Below, piece by piece: positions 5,226 to 13,335 of a DNA stretch of 13,437 bases (position 1 is the first letter of the stretch; each line of letters opens with the position of its first letter). A program made the position numbers and the translations under genes. The stretch lies in the NCBI GenBank assembly GCA_021811225.1, contig JAJZPJ010000065.1, positions 1-13,437 on the forward strand, read 5' to 3'. Under the pieces are notes generated by a model. That model saw only the letters and a program-made list of their open reading frames with translations. It did no database searches and was not told where the DNA came from. Source of the DNA: Pseudomonadota bacterium. GTDB taxonomy: Bacteria > Pseudomonadota > Gammaproteobacteria > Burkholderiales > Rhodocyclaceae.

Positions 5226-6122
5226 TCAACCGCCTTTCGCGCCGGGGCGCCGGCCGCGCGCCGTCTCCATGTCCGCGCAGAGCAGCCGGGCGCCGTCGAG
5301 GATGCGCGGGGTCGGGCGGCTGATGAGGTCCGGGGGGACGAAGAACAGATTGCCGCGCGCGACCGCCGTCAGGTCTTTCCAGCGCTTCCATCCGTCCAGC
5401 CACTGTGGCCGGGTGGCGTCCGCGCCGCTGGCGACGATGGCCTCCGGATCGGCGGCGAGCACCGCTTCGATCGAGACCGTCGGCGCCAGTTGCGGCAGAC
5501 CGGCGAAGACGTTGTCGGCGCCGCACAGGCGCATCACGTCGCTGATCAGCTGCTCGCCGTTGACGGTGATCAGCGGCCGGTCCCAGATCTGGTAGAAGGT
5601 GCGCACCGGCGGCCGCTGGGCATATCTGGCGCGCAGTTCGGCGATGCGGGCGCGGACGGCGCGCGCCTCGGGAAGGGCGACGGCGCTGGTGCCGGCCAGC
5701 TCGCCGAAGCGCGCGATGTCGGTCGCGATGTCGTCGACCTTCAGCGGCCGGCTGACGAACAGCGGCAGGCCCAGCGCCCTCAGCTTGGCGAGCTGGCCGG
5801 CCTGGTTGCCGCTGTCCCAGGCGATCACCAGGTCGGGCTTCAACGCCAGGATGGCTTCCAGATCGAGGCTGGCGGCGCCGCCCACGCGCGGCAGCTTCTT
5901 CGCCGCCGCGGGGTAATCGCTGTAGGCGCTGACGCCGACGATGTGGCTGCCGGCGCCGGCGGCGTAGAGATTTTCGGTGATGTGCGGCGCCAGGCTGACG
6001 ATGCGCCGTGCCGGCGCCGCCAGGCGGACGGTCCGGCCGGCGTCGTCCTGCACGACGATCCCGGCTTGCGCCGCCGCGGCCGCGGCGAGCAGGCAGAGCG
6101 AGAGGAGGAGCCGGTTCGGCAT
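5226..6122 (-). CDS. btuF: Periplasmic cobalamin-binding protein of an ABC importer
   Basis: A 298-residue exported protein. Residues 1-20 are a signal peptide (MPNRLLLSLCLLAAAAAAQA, cleavage before GIVVQDD). The mature part starts with VVQDDAGRTVRLAAPARRIVSLAPHITENLYAAGAG, the class III periplasmic-binding (BtuF/TroA-like) opening. It continues with GVSAYSDYP, a LDLEAILALKPDLVIAW motif, the long linking helix and a second lobe with TFYQIWDRPLITVNG. SYSDYP with a following Gly is typical of BtuF, and the gene faces cobQ, so it probably feeds corrinoids to the BtuCD pair at the left edge. It lies on the opposite strand and about 4 kb from btuD. No clear Shine-Dalgarno sequence precedes the ATG at 6122. 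The last 20 residues are Arg/Gly-rich. Confidence 0.88.
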   Translation of the reverse strand: MPNRLLLSLCLLAAAAAAQAGIVVQDDAGRTVRLAAPARRIVSLAPHITENLYAAGAGSHIVGVSAYSDYPAAAKKLPRVGGAASLDLEAILALKPDLVIAWDSGNQAGQLAKLRALGLPLFVSRPLKVDDIATDIARFGELAGTSAVALPEARAVRARIAELRARYAQRPPVRTFYQIWDRPLITVNGEQLISDVMRLCGADNVFAGLPQLAPTVSIEAVLAADPEAIVASGADATRPQWLDGWKRWKDLTAVARGNLFFVPPDLISRPTPRILDGARLLCADMETARGRRPGAKGG

Positions 6123-6179
6123 GGGATAATTGCGGCGGCGCAGCCTGAGCTCCGCCCGAGTGGAAAGGCGGATCTTACT

Positions 6180-7664
6180 ATGCGCAGCGACACCCTGATG
6201 GTGCAGGGCACCACCTCCGACGCCGGCAAGACGACGCTGGTGGCCGGCCTGTGCCGCGTGCTGGCGCGGCGCGGCGTGCGCGTGGCCCCGTTCAAGCCGC
6301 AGAACATGGCGCTAAACAGCGCGGTGACCGCCGACGGCGGCGAGATCGGCCGCGCCCAGGCGCTGCAGGCGATGGCCGCGCGCGTGCCGGCGCACACCGA
6401 CTTCAACCCGGTGCTGCTCAAGCCTTCCAGCGACACCGGCGCCCAGATCATCATCCACGGCCGGGCGCGCCTGGACATGGACGCCCGCGCCTACCACGAC
6501 TACAAGCCGATCGCGATGGCGGCGGTGATGGAGTCCTTCGGGCGACTCACGGCGCAGTATCAAGCGGTGATCGTCGAGGGCGCCGGCAGCCCGGCCGAGA
6601 TCAACCTGCGCGACCGCGACATCGCCAACATGGGCTTCGCCGAACTGGCCGACTGCCCGGTGATCCTGATCGCCGACATCGACCGCGGCGGCGTCTTCGC
6701 CCACCTGGTCGGCACGCTGGAACTGCTCTCGTCGAGCGAGCGGAAGCGCGTCGTCGGCTTCGTCATCAACCGCTTCCGCGGCGACATGAGCCTGCTGCAA
6801 TCAGGTCTCGACTGGCTGGAGGCGCGCACCGGCAAGCCGGTGCTGGGCGTGCTGCCCTATCTCTCGGGCCTGCATCTGGACGCCGAGGACGCGCTGCCGC
6901 GGGCCGCCAGCGGCGATGCGAATTCCCGGCTGCGGATCATCTGTCCGGCGCTGCCGCGCATCGCCAACGCCACCGACTGCGACCCGCTGCGCCTGCATCC
7001 GGAACTGGCCTTCCGCTTCGTCGGTCCGGGGCAGACGATTCCGCCGGCCGACCTGATCGTCCTGCCCGGCAGCAAGGCGGTGCGCTCCGATCTCGCCTGG
7101 CTGCGCGATCACGGCTGGGAACCGGCGATCCAGAGGCATCTGCGCTACGGCGGCAAGCTGATCGGCATCTGCGGCGGCCTGCAGATGCTCGGCCGCGCGC
7201 TGCACGACCCGCTCGGGCTGGAGGGCGCGCCCGGCAGCGGCAGCGGACTGGACCTGCTCGATTTCGAGACCACGCTCGGCCCCGAGAAGCAGCTGAAAAA
7301 CGTCGCCGGCACCCTGGCGCTCGAAGGCGGGGCAGAACTCCGGGGCTACGAGATCCACATGGGGGTATCGCACGGCCCGGCGCTGGACAGGCCCGCCGTC
7401 CATCTCGGCGGCCGGACCGACGGCGCGATTTCGGCGGACGACCGGATACTCGCCACCTACGTGCACGGCCTGTTCGACGAACCCGCCGCCTTGTCCGCCC
7501 TGCTCGCCTGGGCCAGCCCCGCCGCTGCGGCATCCTTCGGGCATCTCGATCTGGCGCAGCGGCGGGAAGCCGACATCGACCGCCTCGCCGACACGCTGGA
7601 GCGGCACCTCGACTGGCGGCGCCTGGCGGCGTGGCTGCCGGCGCCCGCCCGGTCGGCCGGCTGA
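6180..7664 (+). CDS. cobQ: Cobyric acid synthase (adenosylcobyric acid a,c-diamide amidase)
   Basis: A 494-residue cytoplasmic enzyme, within the family's usual length. It amidates side chains b, d, e and g of adenosylcobyrinic acid a,c-diamide using glutamine and ATP. The N-terminal dethiobiotin-synthetase-like ATPase starts with MVQGTTSDAGKTTL (residues 7-20) and FKPQNMALNS, and contains DIDRGGVFA. The C-terminal class I glutamine amidotransferase half has PGSKAVRSDL, nucleophile C331 in GICGGLQMLG, GYEIHMG and catalytic H429 in YVHGLFD. Start ATG 6180 has GGCGGA 7 nt upstream; longer in-frame extensions read antisense through btuF. It is divergent from btuF across 57 bp containing GATAAT (6125-6130), a possible -10, but no recognisable cobalamin riboswitch. 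All key residues are present, so it should be active. Confidence 0.96.
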   Translation: MRSDTLMVQGTTSDAGKTTLVAGLCRVLARRGVRVAPFKPQNMALNSAVTADGGEIGRAQALQAMAARVPAHTDFNPVLLKPSSDTGAQIIIHGRARLDMDARAYHDYKPIAMAAVMESFGRLTAQYQAVIVEGAGSPAEINLRDRDIANMGFAELADCPVILIADIDRGGVFAHLVGTLELLSSSERKRVVGFVINRFRGDMSLLQSGLDWLEARTGKPVLGVLPYLSGLHLDAEDALPRAASGDANSRLRIICPALPRIANATDCDPLRLHPELAFRFVGPGQTIPPADLIVLPGSKAVRSDLAWLRDHGWEPAIQRHLRYGGKLIGICGGLQMLGRALHDPLGLEGAPGSGSGLDLLDFETTLGPEKQLKNVAGTLALEGGAELRGYEIHMGVSHGPALDRPAVHLGGRTDGAISADDRILATYVHGLFDEPAALSALLAWASPAAAASFGHLDLAQRREADIDRLADTLERHLDWRRLAAWLPAPARSAG

Positions 7665-7678
7665 GCCTGGCGCCGGCC
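7655..7678 (+). terminator. Hairpin over the cobQ stop codon
   Basis: GGCCGGC (7655-7661) and GCCGGCC (7672-7678) form a perfect 7-bp stem with a 10-nt loop containing the TGA of cobQ. The bases after it (CTTGTCT) hold few T residues, so it is only a weak terminator candidate between cobQ and msbA. Confidence 0.3.
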
Positions 7679-7727
7679 CTTGTCTGGCACAATAGCGCGT
7701 TGCCCTCGCCCCCGGACCGACTCTCAG

Positions 7728-9476
7728 ATGCCCCCAGCTCCCAGCCACCAAAGCGGCGAAATCTACCTGCGCCTGCTGGGCTTCGTCCGCCCCTACCGCA
7801 AGGTGTTCGCGTTCGCCATCCTGGGCATGGCGGCCACCGCGATGACCGAACCGCTGTTCCCGGCGCTCATGAAGAGGCTGCTCGACGCGGGCTTCGTCGC
7901 CAGCAACAGCGGCGAGCTCTATCTGCTGCCGCTGGCCATGGTGGCGATCTTCGTGGTGCGCGGCATCCTCACCTACCTCACCTCCTACAGCCTGGCCTGG
8001 GTCACCAACCACCTGGTCATGGACCTGCGCCAGCAGATGTTCGGCCGCCTGCTCGGCCTGCCCACGCGCTACTTCGACGACCAGTCGGCGGGCGCGCTGA
8101 TCTCCAAGGTCACCTACGACGTCGGCAACGTCACGGCGGCGGCCACCACCGTGCTGACGGTGCTGGTGCGCGACTCGCTGACGATCCTGGGCCTGCTCGC
8201 CTTCATGCTCTACTTCAACTGGAAGCTGACCCTGATCGCGGTGGCGGTGGGGCCCCTGATCGTCGGCGTCGTCAAGACCTTCGGCAAGCGCCTGCGCGCC
8301 GCCAGCCGCCGCGGCTACAGCGCCATGGGGCTGATCGCGCACATCCTCGAGGAGGCGGTCGGCGCCCACAAGGTGGTCAAGGTGTTCGGCGGCCAGCGCT
8401 ACGAGGCGAAGCGCTTCGCCGAATCGAGCAACGAGTTCCGCCGGGCGGCGATGCGCGAATCGATGGCCGCCTCGGCCACCGTGCCGCTGACCCAGGTCGC
8501 CGCGGCCACCGCCCTGGCGATCATCATCTACGTCGCCCTCCTGCAGTCGTCGCAGAGCCACATCACGGTCGGCGGCTTCGTCTCCTTCGTCACCGCGATG
8601 CTGTTGCTGCTCGCGCCCTTGAAGCGCCTGACCGACGTCAATGCGCCGCTGCAGCGCGGCCTGGCGGCGGCGGAGAGCATCTTCTCGCTGCTCGACCAGA
8701 CGCCCGAGGACGACCGCGGCACCCGGACGCTGGCGCGGGCGAAGGGCGGGATCGCCTTCGACAACGTGAGCTTCTCCTACGACGGCGCCTCGAAGCCGGC
8801 GCTGCAGGGCGTCAGCCTGGACATCCGCCCCGGCCAGACCGTGGCGCTGGTCGGCCCCTCGGGCAGCGGCAAGAGCACGCTGGCCGCACTGATTCCGCGC
8901 TTCTACAGCCCCGACAGCGGCAGGATCACCATCGACGGCGAGGACATCCAGGACCTGACGCTGGCGAGCCTGCGCCGGAACATCGCGCTGGTGAGCCAGG
9001 AAGTGGTGCTGTTCAACGACACGGTGGCGGCCAACATCGCCTACGGCGCCTCGGCCGGCGCCACCGAGACCGAGATCATCGCGGCGGCGAGAGCAGCCAA
9101 CGCCTGGGAGTTCATCTGCCAGATGCCCCAGGGCCTAGCGACCACGGTCGGCGAGAACGGCGTCAAGCTCTCCGGCGGCCAGCGCCAGCGCCTGGCGATC
9201 GCCCGCGCCTTCCTCAAGAACGCCCCGATCCTGATCCTCGACGAGGCCACCTCGGCGCTCGACAGCGAATCCGAGCGGCAGATCCAGACGGCGCTCGACA
9301 CCCTGATGCAGGGCCGGACCACGCTGGTCATCGCCCACCGGCTGTCCACCATCGAAGGAGCGGACCGCATCGTCGTGCTGGTGCACGGGCAGGTGGCGGA
9401 GGCCGGCCGCCACGCCGAACTGCTGGCGCAGGCGGGCACCTATTCCCGCCTCTACGCGCTGCAGTTCGACGTCTGA
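7728..9476 (+). CDS. msbA: Lipid A export ABC transporter, permease/ATPase fusion
   Basis: A 582-residue half-transporter, the length typical of MsbA, that flips core-lipid A across the inner membrane as a homodimer. Residues 1-320 are the transmembrane domain, opening with LLGFVRPYRKVFAFAILGM and including LPTRYFDDQSAGALISKVTYDV and FNWKLTLIA; the motif VVKVFGGQ follows. The nucleotide-binding domain has Walker A GPSGSGKST (from 376), Q-loop VSQEVVLFNDTVAANIAYG, signature LSGGQRQRL (from 481), Walker B ILILDEATSALD (from 501) and switch His537 in AHRLST. ATG 7728 is preferred to an upstream TTG at 7680, which would start inside the presumed promoter region (TGGCACAAT at 7685-7693). No strong ribosome binding site is visible. 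It appears to be monocistronic; no lpxK follows. Confidence 0.94.
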   Translation: MPPAPSHQSGEIYLRLLGFVRPYRKVFAFAILGMAATAMTEPLFPALMKRLLDAGFVASNSGELYLLPLAMVAIFVVRGILTYLTSYSLAWVTNHLVMDLRQQMFGRLLGLPTRYFDDQSAGALISKVTYDVGNVTAAATTVLTVLVRDSLTILGLLAFMLYFNWKLTLIAVAVGPLIVGVVKTFGKRLRAASRRGYSAMGLIAHILEEAVGAHKVVKVFGGQRYEAKRFAESSNEFRRAAMRESMAASATVPLTQVAAATALAIIIYVALLQSSQSHITVGGFVSFVTAMLLLLAPLKRLTDVNAPLQRGLAAAESIFSLLDQTPEDDRGTRTLARAKGGIAFDNVSFSYDGASKPALQGVSLDIRPGQTVALVGPSGSGKSTLAALIPRFYSPDSGRITIDGEDIQDLTLASLRRNIALVSQEVVLFNDTVAANIAYGASAGATETEIIAAARAANAWEFICQMPQGLATTVGENGVKLSGGQRQRLAIARAFLKNAPILILDEATSALDSESERQIQTALDTLMQGRTTLVIAHRLSTIEGADRIVVLVHGQVAEAGRHAELLAQAGTYSRLYALQFDV

Positions 9477-9933
9477 TGCAAATTCGGCGGATGCCTTGAC
9501 GGCTACCGATCGCCGCGCCGGTCTCGGTCGCCGCCGCGACGATCGCCCCGGCGTCCTTCGCCTCTGTCTCCTCTGTCGCCGCGGTCGTCGCGGCGATCGC
9601 GATGCTGCTCCCGGTAGCGGGGAACGTACTTGCGCTGGTACCGACGAGGCGATGACCGAAAGCAACGTATTCGTTTGCAAATCGTCCTACCCGTAAGACA
9701 AGCAGGCCGAAATGGCCCGACGTAGCTCGAATTCGTTATCGGTCAATGGCATGAATTCCCGATAGCCGGCGCGATTACATTCACGCAGAATAAAGGCGCC
9801 CTGAAGGCTCTGTTCATGCGATTGCCTTGGCCAGTCTAAAGGCGGACCCGGGCAAGTGGAGAAAAACGTTACAATCCGGACTGCGGCAGCCTCTCCTACT
9901 TCCGACCACCTTGAACTTCGCTATTTCCACTCT
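9477..9933. other. Gene-free interval with decayed minus-strand coding sequence
   Basis: This 457-bp stretch holds no ORF with a credible start. On the minus strand two segments look formerly coding. From about 9839 to 9687 a frame reads through LDWPRQSHEQ, CNRAGYREF and MPLTDNEFELRRAIS to a TAG, with only one internal ATG (9752). From about 9645 to 9503 a different frame gives KYVPRYREQHRDRRDD followed by Arg/Asp/Gly repeats to a TAG. An 11-bp inverted repeat (9507-9517 and 9589-9599) comes from the repetitive CGC/GAC codons. A frameshifted gene remnant is the simplest reading; the parent family was not recognised. Confidence 0.35.
9870..9875 (+). promoter_or_regulatory. Possible -10 element (TACAAT) of the gsp operon
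   Basis: TACAAT at 9870-9875 differs from the consensus -10 at one base and lies 58 bp before the chosen gspE start. No convincing -35 is placed 16-19 bp upstream, so the site is tentative. It lies inside a possible 5' extension of the gspE frame (GTG 9856), which argues against that longer start. Confidence 0.35.
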
Positions 9934-11652
9934 ATGACGGCACCCGGCGAGCTGAAAACGACGGAAACGGCGACGGTGATCGGGGCGCTGCTGCTTCAGC
10001 GCGGTTTGATCAGCCAGCAGGATCTGGACAAGGCGCTGGCCTTCCAGCGCCAATTCAAGGGGCGCCTCGGTTCCATTCTGGTACGGATGGGCGCCCTGTC
10101 CGAAGACGCCTTGCTGCCAGTTCTGTCGGAGCAGCTCGGCCTGTCGCTCTTGGCGCCAGACCAACTTCCGACCCAGGCGGTCGAAATCGCCAATGCGATC
10201 GGAGCGAGCGGCCTGTCGCCGGAATGGTTCTCCGACCAACAATTGGTCATCTGGGAAGACCCTGAAGGGACCATTCATTGCGTCTCGCGCAATCCGATCA
10301 ACAGCTACCTCCACGAGACGCTGGCCGCTGCCCTCAAGGATCACCCGCGAGCTTGGCATTTCGTCCGAAGCCAGGATCTGGAGCGGCTGCTCAAGCTGAT
10401 CGAGATCGAGCCACAGGGCGAATACGAGGACGAAGTCGCGCACTTGCGCGAGCTGGCGGAAGAAGCGCCGATCATCGAACTGGTCAGCAATATCCTGGCA
10501 CAGGCGATCGACGAGGATGCCTCCGACATCCACATCGAGCCCGAAGAGAGCGACTTCGCCGTGCGCTATCGGGTCGATGGCATCCTGCATACGCGGATGA
10601 GTCAGTCGCGTAGTCGCTTCGACGCGGTGGCCTCGCGGATCAAATTGATTTCCGGAATGGACATCGCCGAGCGCCGTCTGCCCCAGGACGGTCGGATCTC
10701 CATCCGCGCCGGCGGTGCCGACATGGATGTCCGCGTCTCCGCCCTGCCCGGCGTGCACGGCGAATCGATCGTGATGCGCCTGTTGCCCAAGGAACGCTCC
10801 AACCTGAACCTGGAATGGCTGGGGATGGAGGCCGATCATCACGCGCAGTTCAGCCGCTGGGTGCAGGAGCCGCACGGCATCATCCTGGTGACCGGTCCCA
10901 CGGGTTCGGGCAAGAGCACGACGCTCTACGCTGCGCTCGACGCCGCCAACGACCGCAGCAAGAAGATCATCACCGTGGAAGACCCGGTCGAGTACAAGCT
11001 CGCGGGCGTGACGCAAATCCAGACCCACAGCGAGATCGGCTATGACTTTGCGCGCGCGTTGAGAGCGATATTGCGCCAGGATCCGGACGTGATCATGATC
11101 GGCGAGATCCGTGACCTCGAGACCGCCGAAATCGCCGTTCAGTCTGCCCTGACCGGGCACCTGGTGTTGTCCACGCTGCACACCAACGACGCTCTGAGCG
11201 CCTTCACCCGCTTGCTGGACATGGGACTCGAACCCTTCCTGGTGGCCTCCTCGGTCAGGGCGGTGCAGGCGCAGCGCCTGGTGAGACGCCTATGCGAACG
11301 CTGTGCGCGCGAATTCGAGCCGCCGCAGGCTATCGTCGAAATGGCCCGGCAGCTGCAGCAGCGCTATCCCAGCTTGTTGGCAACCCCGGCAAAATGGCGA
11401 ACGGCGGTGGGCTGCCCCCATTGTCGCGGCAGCGGTTATCGCGGGCGCATCGGCATCTACGAGCTGGTCGAGGTCGGCACCGCGGTCCAAAACGCCATCA
11501 TGCAGCGGGCCACGGCGGCAGACATGGTGGGCATCGCGCGCCAGGACGGCTACCGCAGCCTGCGCGAGGACGGCCTGATCAAAGCCTGGCGCGGCATGAC
11601 CAGCATCGACGAAGTGCTGCGCGTCACCGGCCTCACCGAGGGCGAGGAATAG
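9934..11652 (+). CDS. gspE: Type II secretion system ATPase GspE
   Basis: A 572-residue cytoplasmic hexameric ATPase that drives pseudopilus assembly. Residues 10-70 match the N-terminal MshEN/T2SSE_N domain (IGALLLQRGLISQQDLDKAL ... GRLGSILVRMGALSEDALL), followed by the N2 domain with DASDIHIEP. The ATPase core has Walker A GPTGSGKST (321-329, K327), the Asp box TVEDPVEY, Walker B with E391 in IMIGEIRD, and the His box LSTLHTNDA. A zinc-binding loop uses C454, C457, C494 and C497. PilB of type IV pili looks similar, but the following gspF and gspG decide for secretion. The start is uncertain: ATG 9934 lacks a Shine-Dalgarno sequence, and an in-frame GTG at 9856 would add 26 residues that do not resemble the family. 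Its stop is 4 nt from gspF. Confidence 0.92.
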   Translation: MTAPGELKTTETATVIGALLLQRGLISQQDLDKALAFQRQFKGRLGSILVRMGALSEDALLPVLSEQLGLSLLAPDQLPTQAVEIANAIGASGLSPEWFSDQQLVIWEDPEGTIHCVSRNPINSYLHETLAAALKDHPRAWHFVRSQDLERLLKLIEIEPQGEYEDEVAHLRELAEEAPIIELVSNILAQAIDEDASDIHIEPEESDFAVRYRVDGILHTRMSQSRSRFDAVASRIKLISGMDIAERRLPQDGRISIRAGGADMDVRVSALPGVHGESIVMRLLPKERSNLNLEWLGMEADHHAQFSRWVQEPHGIILVTGPTGSGKSTTLYAALDAANDRSKKIITVEDPVEYKLAGVTQIQTHSEIGYDFARALRAILRQDPDVIMIGEIRDLETAEIAVQSALTGHLVLSTLHTNDALSAFTRLLDMGLEPFLVASSVRAVQAQRLVRRLCERCAREFEPPQAIVEMARQLQQRYPSLLATPAKWRTAVGCPHCRGSGYRGRIGIYELVEVGTAVQNAIMQRATAADMVGIARQDGYRSLREDGLIKAWRGMTSIDEVLRVTGLTEGEE

Positions 11653-11656
11653 CGGC

Positions 11657-12859
11657 GTGGAATTCCGTTACCAGGCGGTGAACGCGCAGGGACAGACGGT
11701 TGCCGGGATCATCGACGCCGGCAGCGAGCGCGAAGTGGCCAGGCGGCTGCGCCAGCAGGAATTGACCCCGATCGAGATAGGGCCAGCCGGCCGGCCGGCC
11801 GATGCTCCTCACAGACGGGTGCGCGGTGCCAGCCACCAGGACAAGGCGATCGTCATCCGCGAGCTCGCCATCCTGTTGCAGGCCGGCGTATCCTTGGCCG
11901 AGGCCGTCGAATCGATCGGCCAGACGCACACCGACAGCGCCATCGGCGAGACCTTCAAGCATGTGCACGGCAAACTGCGCGGCGGCGAGAACTTTTCCGC
12001 AGCGCTGCAATCCGCCCCCCTGACTTGGCCAGACTACCTGTTCCAGTTGGTCGCCGCCGGCGAGCACACCGGCAAGCTGTCCCAGGCCCTGCAAAGCGCC
12101 GCGACCCAGATGGAGTACGAGCAGCGGATCAGCAGCGAGATGAGGAATGCGCTGATTTATCCGGCGATCCTGGTGTTCTCGGGTATCGCGGCGACGCTGC
12201 TGATCTTCATCGTCGTGGTGCCGAAATTCGCCAGCATCCTCAAGAACAGCCGTTCCCAGATACCGGCGATATCGGTTTGGGTGCTATCCGCCGGAATGTT
12301 CGTCAAGGAAAATCTGCTCTGGGTCGGACTGGGTGCCGCAGCAGCCGTGCTGACGGCGGTGAGTCTGGTCGCCAATGCCCAGGTGCGTTCGAAGATGATG
12401 CAGACCCTGTCGCGCGTGCCGATTCTCGGCCGCTGGCTGGTCGAAACCGAGATCGGCCGCTGGGCGGCGATGCTGAGCACCCTGCTGGAGAATCGGGTGC
12501 CGATACTGAGGGCCATGGAGCTCACGCAAAACGGCATGCGCCTCACCGCGGTCAAGCATAAACTACAGCAGACCTTGCGAGAGGTCAGGGGCGGCAAGAA
12601 GATGGCGCTCGCCCTGGCCGAGGTGCAGATGCTGAACGTCACCGGGCTGAATCTGATCAGGGTCGGGGAACGCTCGGGCGAACTGGCCAACATGCTGCGC
12701 ACCCTGGCAACGCTCTACGAGACCGCCGGGCGGGAACGTTTGAAGCGCTTTATGATCTTATTGGAGCCGATCGCCATTTTGCTCATCGGCGGCGTGATCG
12801 GCACCATCATGATCGCCGTGATGCTGGCGATCACCAGTTTGAACAACGTATCCTTTTGA
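11657..12859 (+). CDS. gspF: Type II secretion system inner-membrane platform protein GspF
   Basis: A 400-residue polytopic protein that couples the GspE ATPase to the growing pseudopilus. It opens with the FRYQAVNAQGQTVAGIIDA motif, then carries two T2SSF domains: residues about 65-190 (IRELAILLQAGVSLAEAVE ... LVAAGEHTGKLSQAL) and about 265-390 (MLSTLLENRVPILRAMEL ... LIRVGERSGELANML). Membrane segments are near 168-189, 220-240 and 372-393, the normal three. The start codon is GTG at 11657, preceded by GAGGA (11644-11648) at the end of gspE, so translation is probably coupled. The final segment (EPIAILLIGGVIGTIMIAVMLAI) is typical of GspF. It is followed after 3 nt by gspG. Confidence 0.93.
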   Translation: MEFRYQAVNAQGQTVAGIIDAGSEREVARRLRQQELTPIEIGPAGRPADAPHRRVRGASHQDKAIVIRELAILLQAGVSLAEAVESIGQTHTDSAIGETFKHVHGKLRGGENFSAALQSAPLTWPDYLFQLVAAGEHTGKLSQALQSAATQMEYEQRISSEMRNALIYPAILVFSGIAATLLIFIVVVPKFASILKNSRSQIPAISVWVLSAGMFVKENLLWVGLGAAAAVLTAVSLVANAQVRSKMMQTLSRVPILGRWLVETEIGRWAAMLSTLLENRVPILRAMELTQNGMRLTAVKHKLQQTLREVRGGKKMALALAEVQMLNVTGLNLIRVGERSGELANMLRTLATLYETAGRERLKRFMILLEPIAILLIGGVIGTIMIAVMLAITSLNNVSF

Positions 12860-12862
12860 GCC

Positions 12863-13318
12863 ATGACAAACAAGACGACGAATTCGGGTTTTACCCTGCT
12901 TGAGATGCTGGTGGTGCTAGTCATCATCGGCCTGCTCGCGGGCCTGATCGGCCCCAGGCTGTTTACCAAGGTGGATTCCGCCAAGGTCCAGACCGCCCAG
13001 ACCCAGATCAAGATGCTGAAGGGCGCACTGGAGACGCTGCGCCTCGATATCGGTCGCTTTCCGACCGAGAGCGAAGGGCTGGCGCTGCTCAATACCGCGC
13101 CGACGGACGGAGCGCTGAAGAACCTCTGGCGCGGTCCTTATCTCGACGAAGACCTGCCCAAAGATCCCTGGGGCAATCCCTATCAATACAGTCGCCCAGG
13201 CACCAACGGCCAACCATTCGCCCTGTACTCGCTCGGAGCAGACGGCAAGCGCGGCGGCGAAGGTCTGGATGCCGACCTGGGTTATCTGCCGCCGGGCGAC
13301 GCGACCAAGCAGCCGTAG
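12863..13318 (+). CDS. gspG: Type II secretion system major pseudopilin GspG
   Basis: A 151-residue prepilin that polymerises into the periplasmic pseudopilus. A 9-residue leader ends in Gly before the methylated Phe (SG|FTLLEMLVVLVIIGLLAGLIGPRLF), with E5 of the mature protein present for assembly. The body carries family landmarks: AKVQTAQTQIKMLKGALETLRLDIGRFPTESEGL, LWRGPYLDEDLPKDPWGNPYQYSRPG and a calcium-site region with SLGADGKRGGEGLDADLG near the C-terminus. ATG 12863 follows the gspF TGA by 3 nt and has no clear Shine-Dalgarno sequence, which suggests coupling to gspF translation. Leader processing by a GspO/PilD peptidase is expected; that gene is not in the window. The next pseudopilin begins 17 nt later. 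Confidence 0.96.
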   Translation: MTNKTTNSGFTLLEMLVVLVIIGLLAGLIGPRLFTKVDSAKVQTAQTQIKMLKGALETLRLDIGRFPTESEGLALLNTAPTDGALKNLWRGPYLDEDLPKDPWGNPYQYSRPGTNGQPFALYSLGADGKRGGEGLDADLGYLPPGDATKQP

Positions 13319-13335
13319 TGTCCCAGGACCTTCCC

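Noticed and set aside
6123..6179. Cobalamin riboswitch between btuF and cobQ (or in 336-468)
   Set aside because: Both stretches are too short and no B12-box-like core or conserved junction was found; only simple hairpins are visible at 336-468.
7685..7703. sigma54-like promoter TGGCAC...TTGC before msbA
   Set aside because: The GG and GC doublets are 14 bp apart instead of the required 10, so the spacing is wrong for sigma54.
6251..9499. Very long plus-strand open frame (over 1000 codons) across cobQ and msbA
   Set aside because: It runs in the +1 shadow frame of two clearly recognised genes, is extremely Arg/Pro/Ala-rich, and matches no family. GC-rich codon bias explains it.
9856..9933. 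Longer gspE from GTG 9856
   Set aside because: The added 26 residues do not resemble the family N-terminus and the candidate -10 (TACAAT) lies within them. It is not excluded, because ATG 9934 also lacks a Shine-Dalgarno sequence.
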